From: Dipteronia dyeriana
Taxonomy: Eukaryota; Streptophyta; Magnoliopsida; Sapindales; Sapindaceae
Reading direction: 5' to 3'
NCBI GenBank assembly: GCA_032871835.1
Contig: CM065300.1
Location: 111,535,088-111,599,087, forward strand
Length of the DNA: 64,000 nt
Of the stretch, positions 1 to 9,797 are shown in pieces. The first letter of the stretch is position 1, and the number at the start of each line of letters is the position of its first letter. Made by a program: the position numbers and the translations under genes. The notes below the pieces were generated by a model. That model did no database searches. It had not been told where the DNA came from and saw nothing but the letters and a program-made list of their open reading frames with translations.

Positions 1-826
1 GATCACGTTTAGGAAGTCTTTGTGAAAGTCATGAAGTCTGGACTTTGATTAAGAAGATCCAGAAAGTTGAGCAAGAAAGTCTAGACTAGGACAAAGGAAA
101 TATGGATAGTTGAGCAAGGAAATTTTCTAGAGGGATAGGAAAAGTCTTGGATAGAAATTAGGGAAGTCTTTTATCAGTAAAAGGCTCGTAGGTAAGGTAA
201 AAGGGATTTCCAATAGGAAGTGTATCATGTGGATTGGTCACTTTTGAAGGTATACTTTTATCTAACTAGTGAATGGTGATGTTGTCGGTAGTTGTGGAAT
301 CAACCCGTCAATGTTTCATCATCAGTGGTTTTACCAAGTAAAAAATAACGTGTCAAATGTTTCTATCTCTATCTCTTTTATAATTATGTATGTGATTGAT
401 TATATCTTGTTTAGATTTTCATTTCTTTATATCATTGTAAACAATATTCTTGTAAAGAAAGAGATGCAAACATTCTTTTGATCAAAGTTGTATATATCGT
501 TTATCTTTGTAAATTGACTTATTTTTATATAGTTATTCATTCATATGTACTTGTGCATATTGAACATATATATTATTACAAATGTTAGTTGATTTTAGTT
601 TTAGTTTGATCCCCTCACTCTCAAATAGTAGACTTTAATTAACATGCCTAATTGAATATTTTTTTCATTAACGTTAATATGTGCTTTCATATCTTTAACA
701 TGTTGTGATTCAAGCTATCTAGAGGGATTATCTTTTGTTTGCTCAAAGTGATTGAAAAGAGGTTTAAGAACCTATCCACCCAATCTAGGTTAGCTTTTGA
801 CAATTTAAAAGTGTTTGGATAATTCA
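1..826 (+). repeat. 3' part of a SIRE-like LTR (family of element D)
   Basis: This is the downstream part of a long LTR whose left end lies outside the window. It matches, in opposite orientation, the LTRs of element D: the gatcacgttt start corresponds to about 42094, and a series of diverged AAGTCTTG/GAGCAAGG phrases is shared with all SIRE-like LTRs here. The end, with its AGAGGGATTAT, TCTAGGTTAGC and AATTCA segments, corresponds to the U5 end of D. The last CA at 825-826 is the likely LTR terminus. No primer binding site follows, so this is either a 3' LTR or a solo LTR inserted in the gag of the Tat remnant to its right. The target duplication cannot be checked because the other end is missing. 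Confidence 0.7.
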
Positions 827-2704
827 ATGTGAAGAACCACTCAAGCTCAACTGAAGATAGTGATTAGAGGCCAAGAAGAAGGCCATTAGTATAAGGAACT
901 AAACTAAGACTCAAGAGCCGCAAGAACCTAAAAATCGGGACTAATAAGGATATTATGGACAATTGAAGATATAACTGGATGTTAATCGTTAAAAGACACA
1001 TTGGTCGAGATGGGGAATCGACTAGAGAACAAAAGTTTACAATGTAGGAACTGTCAAAATGTGTAAAACAGGAGATGCTGATGATGAGAAGATATAAGCA
1101 CAACACGCTATCAGATGACGAATCATATGGCCCATTCATCGACAGTATCGTCCGGACACTGTTTCCAGGCAGGTTTAGGATGCCTAGCATTGAACAACAT
1201 AAGAAGGACATAGATATGAAGGATCATGTCAGAGGATTCTAGAATGTAATGGCACAATATGCTTTAAACGACATGTTGTTGTGCCTCATGTTTTCATAAA
1301 CTTTAAGAGATCTCACCTTAAGATAGTTAAGACAATTTCACCTAGAAGCATAAGTAGCTTTAAGGACTTCGGCAGAGCGGTTGTCAGGAAGTTCATAGGG
1401 AGTGTTCGGCGAAGGATGTCACCTGCCTATCGCACCAACCTTAAACAAGAGAAGAATAATTCACTTAAAAAGTACATGATGAGGTTCGATAAGGATGTAG
1501 CACAAATCAAAGAGTCTAATGATGTCGTTATCATAATTGCCTTTGCCAATAGCATGTAGAGCGGTTGGACCACTTAAAAACAAGCAAGGAGATGATGGTT
1601 ATAGTTGAGGACTACGCTCTAGCCAAAAAAGAAGGAATCACCTAATGGGGTAGCTATGTGCATGGCTATCGACCTTAAGAAAACACTGAGCAAAAGGGAG
1701 GGAAAAACAAAGGTCAAAAGGAGCATAAAAAATGGGGAGACCGACAAAGAGATTATCGAAAGAGTTGTCGAGCCGATAATACATTCCAAGAAAAGTATGG
1801 TAACTACACTCCTCTGGTGAAGAGACATAAAGACATCCTCATGATCAATAAAGATAAGGGTCCAGAGAGACACCATTAAGTACTGTTGGTTACATAAAGA
1901 CCATTGACATGATACTTCCAAGTTGTATCAGCTACAAGACCACATTGAGAGCTTGATCTGAGATGTTCATTTAATTGAGTATGTTATTAAGAAAAGAGAA
2001 GAACACCGATAAAAAAGTAGACAGAGTGATCACCGAGACAACAACTAAGATAAAAGGGAAACCTAAGATGGTATGATGAAGATGACAATCGGGCTTCCTC
2101 TATCGATACCATTTCAGTCAACAAACAACAACAACAAGGAAAGAAAATCAGAAATTTGTTACGTCATGTATGGACATAGAAATTCTTATGTTAATACAGT
2201 TCAAAGAAGTTCCAAGAGGATGAAAGAAGGTCGGGACCTTATCGTGTTCACAACAAAAGATACTAAAGAGGTTAATGTAAAATCTAATGACGTTATTGTA
2301 GTGGAAGTTTGAATCGAACATCAAGATGTCTTGTGAGTAATGATTTACAATGGATTTTTTATAGATAGATTTTGTGTGAAGTTTTAAGCCCAGCTCAGAC
2401 TCGACATGCAAGATTTAGAGTCATTCCATATCCCGCTCAAAGGGTTTATAAGAGACAAGGTAAGGTTAGGTTCGGTGTAGCCCCTTGCCAGATGTCGGTT
2501 CTGCTCGACTTTGTTTGTTGACATAGTATTTACAATACAATGTTTTATTAGGAAGGCTTCATTCTATGGCCTTAAAGCTTCATTTATGAGGCATCAATTA
2601 GTGGAGAGGTCATTAATGAGGAAATGAGAAAGCCTAAAGAAGGAATCTTTTAAATAATACTCGCTAACAAAAATACTATAGAGTACGAACGCCAGTGAGC
2701 ATGA
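827..2704 (+). pseudogene. Decayed gag-protease remnant of a Tat-lineage Gypsy element
   Basis: Several plus-strand frames carry pieces of a Tat-type gag and aspartic protease region. Around 1119-1620 are phrases typical of the Retrotrans_gag domain: a PFIDSIV start, FRMPSIE, later LKKYMMRFDKDVAQI (in 1281-1559) and IAFANSM. The linker after this is basic and rich in K, R and Q. Around 2200-2640 are phrases that in intact Tat elements precede and follow the protease (VNVKSNDVIVVEV, SPAQTRHARFRVIPYP, RQLVE-like). There are many stop codons and frameshifts, and no reverse transcriptase follows because the Athila host element begins at 2705. The family assignment rests on motif recall, not on a search. 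It is not the same copy as the complete element at 42615-54494. Confidence 0.6.
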
Positions 2705-2865
2705 TGATCCAACCAAAATTGTTATCGTTATCCTTTGTCTCATTTTTGGGTGATTTTATGTGTGTTTTATGGCTCTTTTGTTACAATTGCAGGCATTAGG
2801 TGAAAATCATGGAATGGAGTCAAAAAGGGCAAATTGGGTAGAAAAGGGAATAATTGAAGGCCCTA

Positions 2866-3110
2866 GTGCACGAGTCCTTTACTCGTGCACAAACTTGGCA
2901 CCGAAACATGAAAAGTTAAGAAGATCTCAGTGCATGGGTACAACACGGGTTCTAACCCATGCAATTGTCCAGACTAAAGAATAGATCAGACAAGAAGCTC
3001 TAAGTGCAAAGGTACTGCACGGGTACTAACCCATGCACAATGCCCAGACTTGAAAACAATAAAGAGACTGCACGGGTATAGCACACTCCTCTTACTCGTG
3101 CATAACCCAT
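2866..3110. repeat. Array of TGCACGGGT-type inverted repeats in U3
   Basis: At 2866-2875 and 2881-2890 a perfect 10-bp inverted repeat (GTGCACGAGT / ACTCGTGCAC) encloses a 5-base loop. At 2931-2939 and 2955-2963 is a perfect 9-bp pair TGCATGGGT / ACCCATGCA. At 3016-3024 and 3029-3037 is TGCACGGGT / ACCCATGCA. A fourth group, TGCACGGGT with ACTCGTGCA and ACCCATGCA, follows at about 3069-3115. Similar motifs occur in the U3 of element H and at 7765-7900. The position upstream of the transcribed part suggests regulatory sites, which is inference. Confidence 0.75.
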
Positions 3111-3502
3111 GCACTACATGCATCAAGTGCAGCAACATCAGCCAAATCAAACCCATTATGAAACACATATCCACACGCCCACACACCATTTACATCACAC
3201 CTTTTCTCTTTCTAGATTAAGAAACCAATTTCTCTCTCAAAACCATTCAAACTATACATCATCTTCATCATCTACTGCTTAAAAAGGACATAAGAGGAGG
3301 ATTCACGTATAATGGATGAAGGTCTTCACATGGGGCCTTTCTATTTCTCTCCTCTTTGTCATTTTATTCAATTTATCATGAGTTGCTAAACACACTTTGG
3401 GAGTTGATGTAATTAATTTATAGAATGTGGGATTTCTACAATTTGATTTGATAGTTCCATTCATTTTGCTTAATTGTGTTTAATTTCCACTTGAATTATG
3501 TG

Positions 3503-3955
3503 GGCATTCCAACTCTTGATTCTTGTTGATTAATTGTATTTATTGGAGTAATTAAACTTTAATTGAAATCTTTATGAAATGGGTAGGCATTCCAACTCCT
3601 TTATCATTTAGTGGTTGATTTTGATCATAAATGCATTTAATACTCATTTTCGATTGGGTAGGCATTCCAACTCCCAATTCATTATAGGTTAAATTGTGGT
3701 GTCTTTGTGAGCCAAAGAGGCATTCTAACTCTTGGCTTACAATAGATATCAATTTATAATTTGAACCATCTACGCCTAAGGTGATTAGCCAAGCTCATTT
3801 GAATTGGAAGTGATATGTTGTGTGCAATTCCAATACAACATATCTGGGCCAGGTAAAAATGGTGGATTGTGAGCATTCCAATCCAAGCCATCCTGGCTTC
3901 CTTACTTCTATCCAAAGCAAAACTGAAAGAGATGGATTGTGATCATTCCAATCAA
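3503..3955 (+). repeat. Seven spaced copies of a GGCATTCCAACTC-like motif
   Basis: Copies begin at about 3503, 3586, 3661, 3719, 3821, 3871 and 3941. The first four read GGCATTCCAACTC or a close variant, the last three GAGCATTCCAATCC or similar. Spacing is 50 to 100 bases, so this is an interspersed motif and not a simple tandem array. The same seven copies in the same order appear in the 3' LTR at about 61336-61790, so the arrangement predates insertion of the element. Confidence 0.75.
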
Positions 3956-4370
3956 AACCATGCCGGAATCTCGAGCTAGAAAGATTAACCCTATATTGTG
4001 ATCGAATCGCGCCAAATATTTAGAACTCCCACTATTTGTGTCTATATTGCATTGACTCCCATATTTCTCATCGTATATTTTTCTCACACATTTTTATTAT
4101 ATCTCATTTTGTTTAGTTTCTTTAGCTTAACAGTTATTGCATTATCACTTTAGTTAATGTCCAATTAAACAACCATTTCAATTTACTTTATTTGCATTTT
4201 ACTTTTATTGCATTTTTTACTAGAGTCACAATTTGATCATAGCTATATCTTGATCCCTGTGGACGATACCTTAACTTACCACACTACTTGTTTATTACAT
4301 TTGAGTGCATAATTGCGGTTTTATAAATTTGTTTTCATATTACATATACCGCAAATGCTCGTGTCAAGAG

Positions 4371-4388
4371 TGGTGTTGTTATTGAGGA
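4371..4388 (+). other. Decayed primer binding site for tRNA-Asp
   Basis: Four bases after the LTR end is an 18-base stretch, TGGTGTTGTTATTGAGGA. It matches the tRNA-Asp primer binding site used by Athila elements at every position except seven. All seven differences are C to T or G to A, as expected from deamination of methylated cytosines on both strands. Confidence 0.75.
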
Positions 4389-4494
4389 TCAGTGTACATA
4401 ATTTTGATTAGATTTAGCTTTAGTTAGTTGTTAATTGTTTTAGTTTCTTTTACCTTGTGGTGTTTGATTTGTGAAATTTCAATCGTTTAGGTTT

Positions 4495-6020
4495 ATGCAA
4501 GGTAGGCGTTCACTTAGAGGAACAACTTTTCCAACTCAAGACAACAACAACCAGATTAGAAGGATTATTAGATAGTCCGAGAGGAATCATTTGGAAGAAG
4601 AGCAAGTTGGAGCAAATCCACCGAATATACCAGTTGTGGAACAAGAAATAAATGAGGAACATTTAGGAATAACAACTAGGGAGTATACTCCCCCGTCAAT
4701 AGGAGATGAGCAACTGACGACTATTGTCTAGGATGACACTACTGGGCAATATGAGTTGAAGAGTATGAATGTGAATCTGTTGCCATTATTTTTTAGCCTA
4801 CCAATTACAGATTGTCCTCAATTTATGAAGGAGTACAATGCAGTGTTAGAAACATTCAAAATATTGGTCCGAAATACAATGTTAACAATGGGATAACTGT
4901 AGATGAGATGTTTTTAGTATTGATTAAAAGATCGCGCCAAGTAGTGGTACTTGGTGTTAAGACCGAGGACACTCACAACAGAGGCACAAGTTTATAAGGT
5001 TTTCCACAACAAATTCTTTCCAACTGCTAACGTAAGGAAATTGAAGATTAGGATTGCCACTTTGAGTGTGCAAGACGGGGAACCATTTCATGAAGCGTCA
5101 GAAAGATTTCATATCTCGCTAGCATAGATTCCACCATATACCTACTCTGATGAATTGAAGATTACTTTCTTCTATGGAGATCTCTCTACTATCACTTAGA
5201 TGATGGTGGATAATGCTTGTGGAGGTACAATCACAGATAAGAGAGCTTCAGAGACATACAAGATTATGGAGAAGTTGGTCCAAATTTCACAAGGAGAGGT
5301 AGCAAGATAGATATAAATGGAGGCACAAGTGTTGCAATTGAGAAGTCTAGAATGACAAAAGAGATGCAATAGTGAAGTATCTAGTGAAGAGGTTATACAA
5401 GTCCGGAGCCCAAGTTAATCAATTTATTAGTGATTCAATGATTGGAGAGGGTCAATTAGAGTAGGAGAAAGATCAAGTGTATGGAGGCTTCCAAAGACAA
5501 AGAAATGACCCTTACTCCAATTCATACAATACAAGTTGGAGAAATCATCCAAATTTCTCATGGAACAACAACAATAAATTCAATCAGAACTATGGAATTT
5601 AGAATCAGAGTTACAATAGATACAACAATAAAGGTGTCTCTACCACAAACAACTAGTAAGGGAACATAAAAAATTACCCTTAAACTAATTTCAACAATCA
5701 GTCAGGATCATACCAGACAAAGGTCAAGTCACTTGAAGACATGATGAAAGAACTGGTACATAGCCATCATAAATCCAACCAAGATTTCAACAACCCTTAA
5801 AGTGTAACTAAACAAAACTTACAGAACTACATTGACTCAAATGACTAGAGGAACCTAGACATATATGCGTTACTTAGAAGGGTAGAGACTCAGTTGGCTT
5901 AGATTGCATAGTCTCTAATTAAGCAAGACAAGGGAAACTCAATATGTGGGAATGAACATGCCAAGGTCTTGAAAGTAGAGCAAAGTGAGTGTGAGGAGTT
6001 AGATAAGGAATGAGATACAC
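4495..6020 (+). pseudogene. Athila gag (decayed)
   Basis: An ATG at 4495 opens a frame beginning MQGRRSLRGT, a start familiar from Athila gag, and runs with in-frame stops through LGITTREYTPPSIGDEQ and YELKSMNVNLLP. After a frameshift the next part reads FFPTANVRKLKIRIATL, followed by SERFHISLA, FFYGDLSTIT and MVDNACGGTITDK. The last phrase is a strong Athila signature (usually MVDAACGGTI). The 3' part to about 6020 is low complexity with many Q, N and stop codons. Gag would form the virus-like particle in the cytoplasm; this copy cannot be translated as one protein. Nothing indicates an independent promoter beyond the LTR upstream. Confidence 0.75.
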
Positions 6021-6029
6021 TAGAGTCTT

Positions 6030-6705
6030 GCAAGTTGGGTGAAAGTGCTAGGAGTGAGAAGCTAGGTGAATTGGTGATGACTATAGGGGATGATGAGAAG
6101 TTGGTAAGGGAGACCATTCTATCAAAGTTAGAAGATCTTAGAAGTTTCATTATCCTGGTTAGCGTAGGATATTTAGGAATCATGGATGCAGTGCTCGATA
6201 TGAGGGCTAACATCAACATGATTCACCTGTAAGTATGCAAGCAATTGAAGATTTTATCGATTAAATCTACCTCTATAAATCTAAGAATGGATGATAATTC
6301 TTCTCAATCCCCAGTTGGCATAATTAAAGATGTTCAGTTGGAAGTACATAGGCCTAAGGTGGCAGAAGATTTTGTGATTCTAGAAGTAAAGGAAGATAAA
6401 GTGCAGGATTATGATTGGAAGTTTCTATTGGGGAGGTCATTCATGCAACACAGGAATAATGGTGAATGTAGTTTCGAGGCATTTATCTTTCAGCTATGGT
6501 GGTAGAAGAGTTGAATTATATATGAATGGACCAAATGAAAAGTTGAATGAAGAAGGATGTTTTGTGATGGAAATATCAAAAGGCCATAAAAGGAAATACA
6601 AGGTTGGTGAGCTTGTTGATGCATTTGAATTAGCCTCTGAGACAGAAGAAGGCCATCATGGCTATATTGAAGAAAAAGAAGCCTTAAAATGGAAGAATTA
6701 ATTTT
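6030..6705 (+). pseudogene. Athila aspartic protease region (decayed)
   Basis: Two overlapping plus frames (6035-6232 and 6245-6505, with 6411-6701 in a third) cover the retropepsin-like domain that follows Athila gag. The segment KLEDLRSFIILVSVG corresponds to the strand leading into the active site. The active-site motif, normally DLGASIN, reads DMRANIN here, so the glycine is lost. Later phrases VEDFVILEV-like (AEDFVILEVKED) and KFLLGRSFM match the second half of the fold, where LGRPF is usual. A tail with NGPNEKLNEEGCFVMEI follows as in other Athila copies. Reverse transcriptase should come next but does not; a Copia-type gag tail is joined instead near 6710. Confidence 0.65.
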
Positions 6706-6711
6706 TGATGA

Positions 6712-7400
6712 AAAGTGCTTTAAGAATTAGCAAAAGTTTTTGAGCAAGAAAAAAAGAACGAGTTAGAAGAAGATAACAAAAAACTTCATCAAGAGGTCAA
6801 ACTTCTTAAGCAAGAGAATGGAAATTTGAAGAAAAAAGTATAAGAACCCTCCACCCTTAACAAAATGATTGAAAAGAAAATTGAGAAGGTTAAGGATGAA
6901 AAGAAGGGAATTTTACATGACCTAGTAGAGCTTGTTAAGCTCTCAAAAGAGTTTTTAAAAGAATACGCAAGAAAACTAGGAGGCTATTAATGGAGGTTGA
7001 AAGGAAAGCAAGTGCATTGGGAGAAAAAAAGGAAGTGCTCATAAAGAATGAGGAGGCCTTGAAGATTGCAAAAGTTAGGTAGTGTGACTACATTGTCCAA
7101 CTAGACAAGGTAGAAAAGAAGGTCAAGTTACTCCAAGTGCAACACTTAAGAGGACCTCAAGGCTTCAATCAAAGAAGGAGTTTTTCTTATTCCCTTCCAA
7201 CATGTTATTTTTGTTCAAGGAAAGGGCATATTCAGGCCCATTGTTTCAAATTTCAAAAATTTAAAGAGAATAGGAATAGGTCTATGACAAACCCACTAAA
7301 AGTCAAGAAAGTTTAGGTTACGAAAGACCTAGTGGATAAAGAAAGGTCAAATGGAAAAAAATGGGTAGGAGAGTCAAGAACACCCATTTAGGTAGTTCAT
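6712..7400 (+). pseudogene. Copia (SIRE-like) gag C-terminal remnant with CCHC knuckle
   Basis: The sequence encodes a lysine- and glutamate-rich coiled coil (NELEEDNKKLHQEVKLLKQE) in several frames and then, at 7203-7244, a perfect C-x2-C-x4-H-x4-C zinc knuckle reading CYFCSRKGHIQAHC. A basic tail follows to about 7400. Coiled coil followed by a knuckle is the layout of SIRE-like Copia gag, as in elements A and D of this window, and is not expected in Athila. No LTR borders it on either side, so I cannot say whether it is the remnant of an insertion or a recombined part of the host element. Stop codons are scattered through it. Confidence 0.55.
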
Positions 7401-7781
7401 AAGGGTGTGCTCCCAATTCTTAAAAAACCACCTTTACTTGGCTCTAGTTCCACCCAAATTGATGCATCCATGTTTTGAGTTACATAATTTATTTTCTTTT
7501 TGTCTTATGATGCCCTTTATCTTGATTAAATTGAGTTTGATCGTTTGTGGGTAGAATTGAGTTGAAAGAAAATCTACTATGTAACTTGTTTTTAAGATTT
7601 TGTCATTTAATTTCATGTTTGTTTTGTGATAGCAAAGATCAATGCAAGAAATAGTTTATTGAGATATTTTTTATGTGCAAGGAATCCAATCAACATATGG
7701 AAAATCCGAAAGAGCAAGAGAAAGGTGCAAGAGCAAATGGGTGGTAAAAGTTGTAGTGTGTGGGTAGCTTACTCGTGCATA
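7401..7781. other. Noncoding stretch, origin unclear
   Basis: No gene is seen. A TGATCG at 7538 resembles the start of Athila LTRs, but the sequence after it does not clearly align with LTRs E, G or H. The stretch from about 7626 has a layout loosely like the Athila U3 before the GTGCA repeats. Confidence 0.4.
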
Positions 7782-7837
7782 ACCTGTGCACTACACATGC
7801 GCTACCTGTGCACTACACATGCACTGCCTGTGCACCG
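7782..7837 (+). repeat. 22-bp tandem repeat, 2.5 copies
   Basis: The unit ACCTGTGCACTACACATGCGCT at 7782-7803 is followed by a near-identical unit at 7804-7825 and a partial third. The unit contains the GTGCAC core found in the Athila U3 arrays; TGCACGGGT and ACCCCGTGTAC follow at 7863-7900. Confidence 0.8.
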
Positions 7838-7905
7838 AGAAAGAACAAAACAAGGAATCGGCTGTGCACGGGTAACTACACGGGACCCAACCCCGTGTAC
7901 CATGA

Positions 7906-7922
7906 GCATATATATATATGAC
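7906..7922 (+). promoter_or_regulatory. Possible TATA box for the accessory ORF
   Basis: A run CATATATATATATGA lies just after the GTGCA repeats and about 120 bases before a candidate splice donor. It is the only TATA-like site between the repeats and the ORF at 8598. It could also be a chance AT dinucleotide run. Confidence 0.4.
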
Positions 7923-8040
7923 AAGTCACCTCGCAGTAGGGCTCACATGGTTCAAAAGAAAACAAAATTTTCACCCTCCCTCCCTTGCAAAATCGTAAAG
8001 GTATTTTGTGAGCCTCATGTTTCCAATTTTCAAATCAAAG

Positions 8041-8597
8041 GTATGGATTCTTTCTCAACTTGTTTAAATTTGTTCAAAGTATGAATTGCACATTCTTCTC
8101 TCTTCAAACTCTATAAATTTTGCATGAACCCTATACTTGGAAGGACCCTTGAATTTTTCAAAACTTAAAGAATATTCTTTGATAATTTATGTTGGGTTTG
8201 TGTAACTGTTGCATGTAAGTGTGAATTTGTTAACTTTGAATGATGATTGATCACCTTAGCGTATGATTTGGAGTTCTAGGGTTAGTTTAAGGGTTTGTTT
8301 AATTTGGTATGATTGATGTTATGTGTAGATGTCCTTATATGTGCTTATTGGACTGTGAATGTTCCTTGAGAAATTGTTCATTATTTGAAGTGTTTGCTCT
8401 TGCAATGATAAAATTTTCTTATGAAAAATCACAGTTCTGGCAAACTACATAGGTCCTACATAGGTCAATTACCCGTGCATTGCCAGTAAGGCAAAATGTT
8501 GCCTGTTTATTTTTTTATTTTTTTTGCTTACACTATGATTATGCAAATGATTGCTTCTAGCTGTGTTGTATCCCTAATTGAATGTTTTCCTTTGCAG
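8041..8597 (+). other. Possible 5' UTR intron before the accessory ORF
   Basis: A donor-like AAAG|GTATGG at 8041 (another AAAG|GTATTT at 8001) and a strong acceptor, a pyrimidine-rich TTTTCCTTTGCAG ending at 8597, bracket a T-rich stretch without a convincing ORF. The acceptor sits directly before the ATG at 8598. This arrangement fits a leader intron; it is a prediction from signals only. Confidence 0.4.
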
Positions 8598-9007
8598 ATG
8601 ACAAGCAGAACTAAGGCTCTGGCTAAGAAACTTTATGCTAGTAGGAGTAAGAAGAAAAAGACACCTACAACTACTCCATTGCCTCTGTACACTTTGAACC
8701 CTGAATTTGAAAACCGTTTAGAGTTTTTCAGGAAGCAAGACATGGTGGAAGAACATGGAATTGATCTATCTGATCTCTCACACACCCCCATCCCTATAAT
8801 GGTGAAAGCTTGGCAAACATATGTTCACACTTCTTCTTGATTCTATAAAAGGATTGTACAGGAGTTCAATCTTAGAATGATACATGATGACTTCATCAGG
8901 GGTGTTCCGGTTATGGTGAGAGGTGTAGAGGTCTGGACGACGTTGATTGATATTTAGAGATACGACAGGACTGAGCTCCCAGATGATCAGAGAGTGATTA
9001 AGAGAAT
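8598..9007 (+). pseudogene. Accessory 'plant transposon protein' ORF, part 1 of 3
   Basis: From the ATG at 8598 the frame starts MTSRTKALAKKLYASRSKKK, a basic N-terminus, and goes on with FRKQDMVEEHGIDLSDLSHT, then EFNLRMIHDDFIRGVPVMVRGV. This matches what I recall of the domain called putative plant transposon protein, found in many plant retrotransposon-derived ORFs; its function is unknown. In-frame stops are TGA at 8838 and TAG at 8955. The frame runs into element H at 9008 and continues at 13985 in the same register after the target duplication. There are no catalytic motifs. An alternative reading as an ordinary host gene is unlikely given the context. Confidence 0.6.
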
Positions 9008-9797
9008 TGATCGTGCCAAAATTGTTAAATATTTTGGCCGTCAATTCCATTTCCTTTGTCACATTTTCATGTGTTATTTCTTGTCTTATTGCTCTTTTGA
9101 TATGTTTGCAAGCAATAAGGTACATTTTGGAAGAAAGGATGAAAAACGTGAAGATTGTGCGAAAATAACCCAAAAATCAATAAAGATAAGGCTTTAGTGC
9201 GAGGATCCTGACCCGTGTACCACCAGTGCACAAATCACGCAACGTGCAAATCCAAGAGGCAAATCAGAGGCCATCAGTTCACTGTGCGGGTTTCTACCCA
9301 AAACCAGAAAGAAGAAAAGTAATCAGGTCAATGCGCAAGTCCATACCCGTGCACCACCCGCGCATTTCACGCATCAGGATACACCACATCAATATTTCAG
9401 ACCTAATTTTAGAATCCCTATATATACATCCTGTTCTTATTTCAAATTATCACTTAATCATCTTTTTCTCCCATCATATCCTCTCTTACACTTTCTCAAA
9501 TTTCTAGTTACTAACTTAGATCTAGGAATCATTTCCCACCAAATCTAACCATCATCTTTCTCATCTTTTTAAGGACACTTGGAGATTGGATTAAAGCATC
9601 AAGGAAGGAGTCTCTAAATGGGTCTTCTCTATCTCTTTCTCTTAATTAGTTTTATGTATTTGACATGAGTATCTAAATATCTAATTAAGGGATTAATGTG
9701 AAACACTTGTGGATGTTGGACTTTGTACTGAACTCTATTTATTATATCAAATCAATCAATCATGTTTCACTCTTTTATTGAATTGATTTTAAAACAA
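9008..9797 (+). repeat. Truncated 5' LTR of element H
   Basis: It aligns with 12411-13220 of the 3' LTR and then stops around GATTTTAAAACAACTGGG, where the 3' LTR continues for another 755 bases or so. A TATA-like CTATATATAC lies at about 9418-9427, downstream of GTGCA-type repeats (ACCCGTGTACC at 9210, ACCCGTGCACC at 9347). The two LTRs differ by more than a tenth of positions by eye, so the element is old. Confidence 0.75.

Larger units (their letters stand above)
2705..4366 (+). repeat. 5' LTR of the Athila-type host element
   Basis: The LTR starts with TGATCC, a variant of the TGATCG start of the other Athila LTRs here, and ends with GTGTCA at 4366. It is about 1.66 kb, within the usual Athila range. 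Its first part matches 31411-31690 and its second part matches 59492-59611 plus 61150-62202, which makes it the partner of the split 3' LTR. A deletion of about 20 bases after the start distinguishes it from the 3' copy. The U5 phrase CCCTGTGGACGATACC at about 4255 has counterparts in LTRs H (13864) and G (about 27460 and 61050). It also holds an inverted-repeat array and a repeated ATTCCAACTC motif, listed separately. Confidence 0.75.

Noticed and set aside
864..1211. 115-codon open frame on the minus strand
   Set aside because: It is antisense to the Tat gag core, which explains the region better, and has no recognisable domain.
3012..3115. CRISPR-like array from the repeated TGCACGGGT motif
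   Set aside because: Spacing is irregular, repeats are inverted and short, and the DNA is plant nuclear.
7626..8084. 152-codon open frame on the plus strand
   Set aside because: It crosses the GTGCA tandem repeats and the TATA run; the peptide is repeats of cysteine and histidine and looks like translated noncoding sequence.
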